Assembly: GCA_934120635.1 (NCBI GenBank)
Contig: CAKOUR010000011.1
Coordinates: 1 to 62,741 of the forward strand
DNA: 62,741 bases
Source: an uncultured Bacilli bacterium
GTDB lineage: Bacteria > Bacillota_I > Bacilli_A > RF39 > UBA660
Direction: 5' to 3'
Shown here: in pieces, positions 60,871-62,741 of the stretch
Numbering within the stretch: position 1 is the first letter of the stretch
Layout of the letters: every line of letters begins with the position of its first letter
Notes under the pieces: generated by a model
Told to the model about the DNA's origin: nothing
Seen by the model: the letters and a program-made list of their open reading frames with translations, nothing else
Database searches by the model: none
Translations under genes and position numbers: made by a program

Positions 60871-61503
60871 TAAATTAAAAATAATAACAATCTCTCTTAA
60901 TAAAAAAATTAAATTACAAATAAAAGACACTTTCGAAAAAAATAATATATTATCTAAAACAATCCTTACATCAGAAAAATACTGATCAACCCCACTATTA
61001 TCTTTAGAAGTATTTTCCCAACTATTCAAAATAAAATAAAAATAATCTATCAAAAGCAAAATAACAAACAAAAACACCCCTATCTTAGCATCACCAATTG
61101 TATGTGTAAATAAAGAAATAATACTCCCAATAAAAGCAGAAAAGAATAACACATAAACTCTTAAAAAAATTTTACAAAACAAATTAGATAATTTTTCTTC
61201 TTGATAATAACAAGCATATTTTGCTAACAAAAAAACAATTCCAAAATGAAATAAATCAGAAGAATAATAGTCAACTGAAGTAAGACGAATAACATTCCTT
61301 TTTGCATCATAATAACTAAATATCTGTCCCTTAGCTTCAACAATATGAATAAAATCATAATCAGAAGTAATCTCCTTAGCAACAGAAAATCCATCAATAT
61401 CTTGAACGATTATTTTTTTATATTTTAAATAACAAATTAATATTCTTAAATACAAAAAAGCAAGAAGAACAAATCCTACTATTAATAAAATATTCCTAAC
61501 CAT
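60868..61503 (-). CDS. YugP-like membrane protein lacking the zinc-protease motif
   Basis: Protein of 211 residues with an N-terminal helix, a soluble segment and several later helices. The order GFSVAKEITSDYDF, GQIFSYYDAKRNVIRLTSVDYYSS follows the YugP/DUF2147-like zinc metallopeptidase family (PF04298 type: DHYDPRxxVIRLS). Where YugP has AAHEVGHAIQ, this protein has LLAKYACYYQ, so HExxH is lost. It is thus likely a non-catalytic homologue. It overlaps DUF1653 by one base. Confidence 0.6.
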   Translation of the reverse strand: MVRNILLIVGFVLLAFLYLRILICYLKYKKIIVQDIDGFSVAKEITSDYDFIHIVEAKGQIFSYYDAKRNVIRLTSVDYYSSDLFHFGIVFLLAKYACYYQEEKLSNLFCKIFLRVYVLFFSAFIGSIISLFTHTIGDAKIGVFLFVILLLIDYFYFILNSWENTSKDNSGVDQYFSDVRIVLDNILFFSKVSFICNLIFLLREIVIIFNL

Positions 61504-61757
61504 TAATCTTTCCTCTTAACAACACTATCAACTTCTTGTAACTCAAAACAATACTTTTGAGTTGCCTCAGGATATTTATCATGATCAACCTCACTCATAA
61601 ACATCGAATACGGTCTAACCCATAAACTACCATCTTCATAAAGTTTTCGATAAACAACACAAGACTCTCCAGTTTCTGAATAAGTAGCAATATCCACAAC
61701 CAAATAATAATCCCCTTTAAAATGTCTATAAATTCGATTTATCTTTAACTCTCTCAT
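61503..61757 (-). CDS. DUF1653 protein
   Basis: Small cytoplasmic protein of 84 residues with the DUF1653 signature: YRHFKGDYYLVVDIATYSETGE, VVYRKLYEDGSLWVRPYSMF. Promoter at 61779-61806. The fold is SH3-like by family; function unknown. Translationally coupled to the YugP-like gene. Confidence 0.88.
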   Translation of the reverse strand: MRELKINRIYRHFKGDYYLVVDIATYSETGESCVVYRKLYEDGSLWVRPYSMFMSEVDHDKYPEATQKYCFELQEVDSVVKRKD

Positions 61758-61778
61758 TTTACCACCATAAACCTTTCA

Positions 61779-61806
61779 ATAATATTAAATCAAACTTTTA
61801 ATTCAA
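61779..61806 (-). promoter_or_regulatory. Promoter of DUF1653-YugP-like unit
   Basis: TTGAAT (61806-61801), 16-nt spacer, TATTAT (61784-61779) on the minus strand, upstream of the ATG at 61757. Confidence 0.5.
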
Positions 61807-62022
61807 CTATAAACTAATTAATACAAAATTCTCTCCACTAACTACAACCTCTATTTTGTACTATCTTTTTGACAAGAAAATTCGTTCTTATCTTTATCTA
61901 TAACAATTATAAGTTATCTATATTTTTTTCTAACCACATAAACATATAAATTTAGTATTTTGCAATACCATAACTAATATTTTTTAGCTAATTTATAATA
62001 TTGGATATTATACTATTTTTTA

Positions 62023-62352
62023 CTATTTTGCCTTACTAAAATATTCTACTCCAGAATATGTTCCATCTTTATTAAGTCTTCTATTAGCAATATAACCAGC
62101 TTTTTTAAAACCAGCTTTTTCCATTACTCTAGATGATTGTTTATTTAATTCATTGCAAGAACACTCAACTAAATAATATCCACTTTCTAACAAATAATCT
62201 GATACAACCTTTAATGCATTCTAGTTCTTTTGTTAAGTTAAGAAACTTTATATATTCTGCTAATCTGTTAATACTTCATATTGCATATCTATATCTTTTT
62301 CTTCATATCTTATTAATATTAATCTTTCTGTTTCTAATTTTGGACTTAGCAT
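62023..62352 (-). pseudogene. Broken GNAT (RimJ/RimL-type) acetyltransferase
   Basis: The first 30 codons (62352-62260, ATG with AGGAG upstream) read LETERLILIRYEEKDID, a RimJ-like start, then a stop. A second frame from about 62220 to the TAG at 62023 gives ALKVVSDYLLESGYYLVECSCNE... NKQSSRVMEKAGFKKAGY, the C-terminal acetyl-CoA half. About 200 nt of the middle is missing and the halves are in different frames, with an in-frame TAG at the junction. It is a decayed gene. Confidence 0.85.
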
Positions 62353-62391
62353 ATTATCAACTCCTAAATATATTTTTATATTAATTATCAA

Positions 62392-62465
62392 AAAAAGGAT
62401 ATCTATATTTAAAATGTTTTCCACATCCTTTTTAACTTGTTTTTTTAACATTTTGTAAACAAGTT
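62392..62465 (-). terminator. Two tandem hairpins upstream of the GNAT remnant
   Basis: AAAAAGGAT (62392-62400) pairs ATCCTTTTT (62425-62433), and AACTTGTTT (62434-62442) pairs AAACAAGTT (62457-62465). The first is followed on the minus strand by a U-run, so it may end a transcript from the SEC-C remnant side. Confidence 0.4.
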
Positions 62466-62518
62466 ATAAAACAATAGTCAATTAATATTTTTCAATTTCA
62501 ACTTTTTATTGTTTTATG

Positions 62519-62572
62519 CTACTTTCCACAACAGTTCTTGTATTTCTTGCCAGACCCACATGGACCTTTGTA
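62519..62572 (-). pseudogene. SEC-C zinc motif remnant
   Basis: The minus strand encodes YKGPCGSGKKYKNCCGK and a TAG stop at 62519-62521, the end of a SEC-C domain (CxC..C-C zinc ligands; here one Cys of the first pair is replaced). An in-frame TAA at 62575-62573 cuts it off. It is a 17-codon fossil of a SEC-C protein. Confidence 0.7.
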
Positions 62573-62741
62573 TTAGGAATTTTGAGAGTTTTTCTGGGCA
62601 CTTGGCTCTTAATTCGGCACTTGGTTGCACTTGGGAGCACTCCGTAGCACTCGACAAGCCTATTCTTATCTAAAAATTAACGAATTTTAAGTTTTTACAA
62701 TAATTATATAATCTAATTTTTCTTAGGTTGATTATTGATAG
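62573..62741. other. Right-edge non-coding stretch with 10-bp phased GCACT repeats
   Basis: GCACT occurs at 62598, 62617, 62627, 62637 and 62647; the last four are spaced exactly 10 bp, and three copies extend to GCACTTGG. No gene is seen. Local GC content is higher than in the rest of the window. Confidence 0.55.

Noticed and set aside
61858..61920. Short minus-strand peptide fragment ending SCQKDSTK
   Set aside because: Only about 20 codons after an in-frame stop and no recognisable motif; too little to call a pseudogene.
1..62741. tRNA, rRNA, tmRNA, riboswitch or CRISPR array
   Set aside because: Reading both strands showed no cloverleaf, rRNA stretch or spaced identical repeats; AT-rich hairpins found all fit terminators. 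A covariance-model scan would be needed to exclude small RNAs fully.
1..62741. Mycoplasma genetic code (UGA = Trp)
   Set aside because: Many genes end in TGA at exact ATGA junctions and Trp residues in conserved motifs are encoded by TGG.

Overview
The window is a contiguous AT-rich stretch (roughly 30% GC by eye) of a low-GC Gram-positive chromosome. Its housekeeping genes (SigH, MrnC, RlmB, YqeH, YqeG, RecU next to a class A PBP, Lgt, LspA, DUF1653, YunB) are Firmicutes/Bacilli families. UGA is a stop codon (many ATGA stop/start overlaps) and Trp is TGG, so this is not a Mycoplasma-code genome. The gene-poor sporulation set and the mycoplasma-ICE-like secretion proteins suggest an uncultured Mollicutes-like Bacilli lineage such as the RF39 group; this placement is inference.

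Layout. 1-572: gene-poor left edge with the first codons of a small minus-strand gene, phased direct repeats and a terminator. 573-7543: a tightly coupled minus operon yqeG-yqeH-mrnC-rlmB-sigH-uvrA-xerC with a sigma-A promoter and a near-perfect LexA/DinR box at its head. 7735-13950: a Big2 surface protein, then a holin-like protein-lgt-trxB-DUF308 operon. 14043-18133: three large polytopic membrane proteins, two of them GT-C-like paralogues. 18233-29141: a complete-looking Tad-type (type IVc) pilus operon: TadZ-like protein, two TadE-like pseudopilins, a 48-residue Flp-like pilin, TadC, TadB, TadA, two tandem SAF/CpaB proteins, a further pilin-like protein and two secreted Cys-containing proteins. 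29253-36487: housekeeping block (yunB, recU-ponA, a lipoprotein, asnS, an XRE regulator, two tiny YjcZ-like genes). 36794-55811: a second secretion locus, a Gram-positive type IV secretion apparatus (NlpC/P60 hydrolase, VirB4 split in two, PrgI/VirB3, VirB6, two VirB2-like hairpin proteins of which one is fused to a SleB-like hydrolase, an SPFH protein and membrane-anchored extracellular proteins including a 1934-residue FN3-like protein). No relaxase or coupling protein is visible. 55917-61757: rhomboid protease, TspO, a prepilin-lspA-rluD operon, DUF192-gpsA, a YugP-like protein lacking the zinc motif, DUF1653. 62023-62741: decayed right edge with a broken GNAT gene, a SEC-C remnant and 10-bp phased repeats.

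How the genes work together. The most interesting reading is that two envelope-spanning machines, a Tad pilus and a relaxase-less type IV secretion apparatus, lie within 38 kb on the same strand, each with its own large secreted or anchored ectodomain proteins and, for the T4SS, two cell-wall hydrolases. This looks like a chromosomal surface-adhesion/secretion programme rather than a conjugative element. The three GT-C-like proteins next to the pilus operon and the nearby lgt, lspA and rhomboid genes may help build or process the surface proteins. All functional links between the loci are inference from gene content, strand, spacing and promoters.
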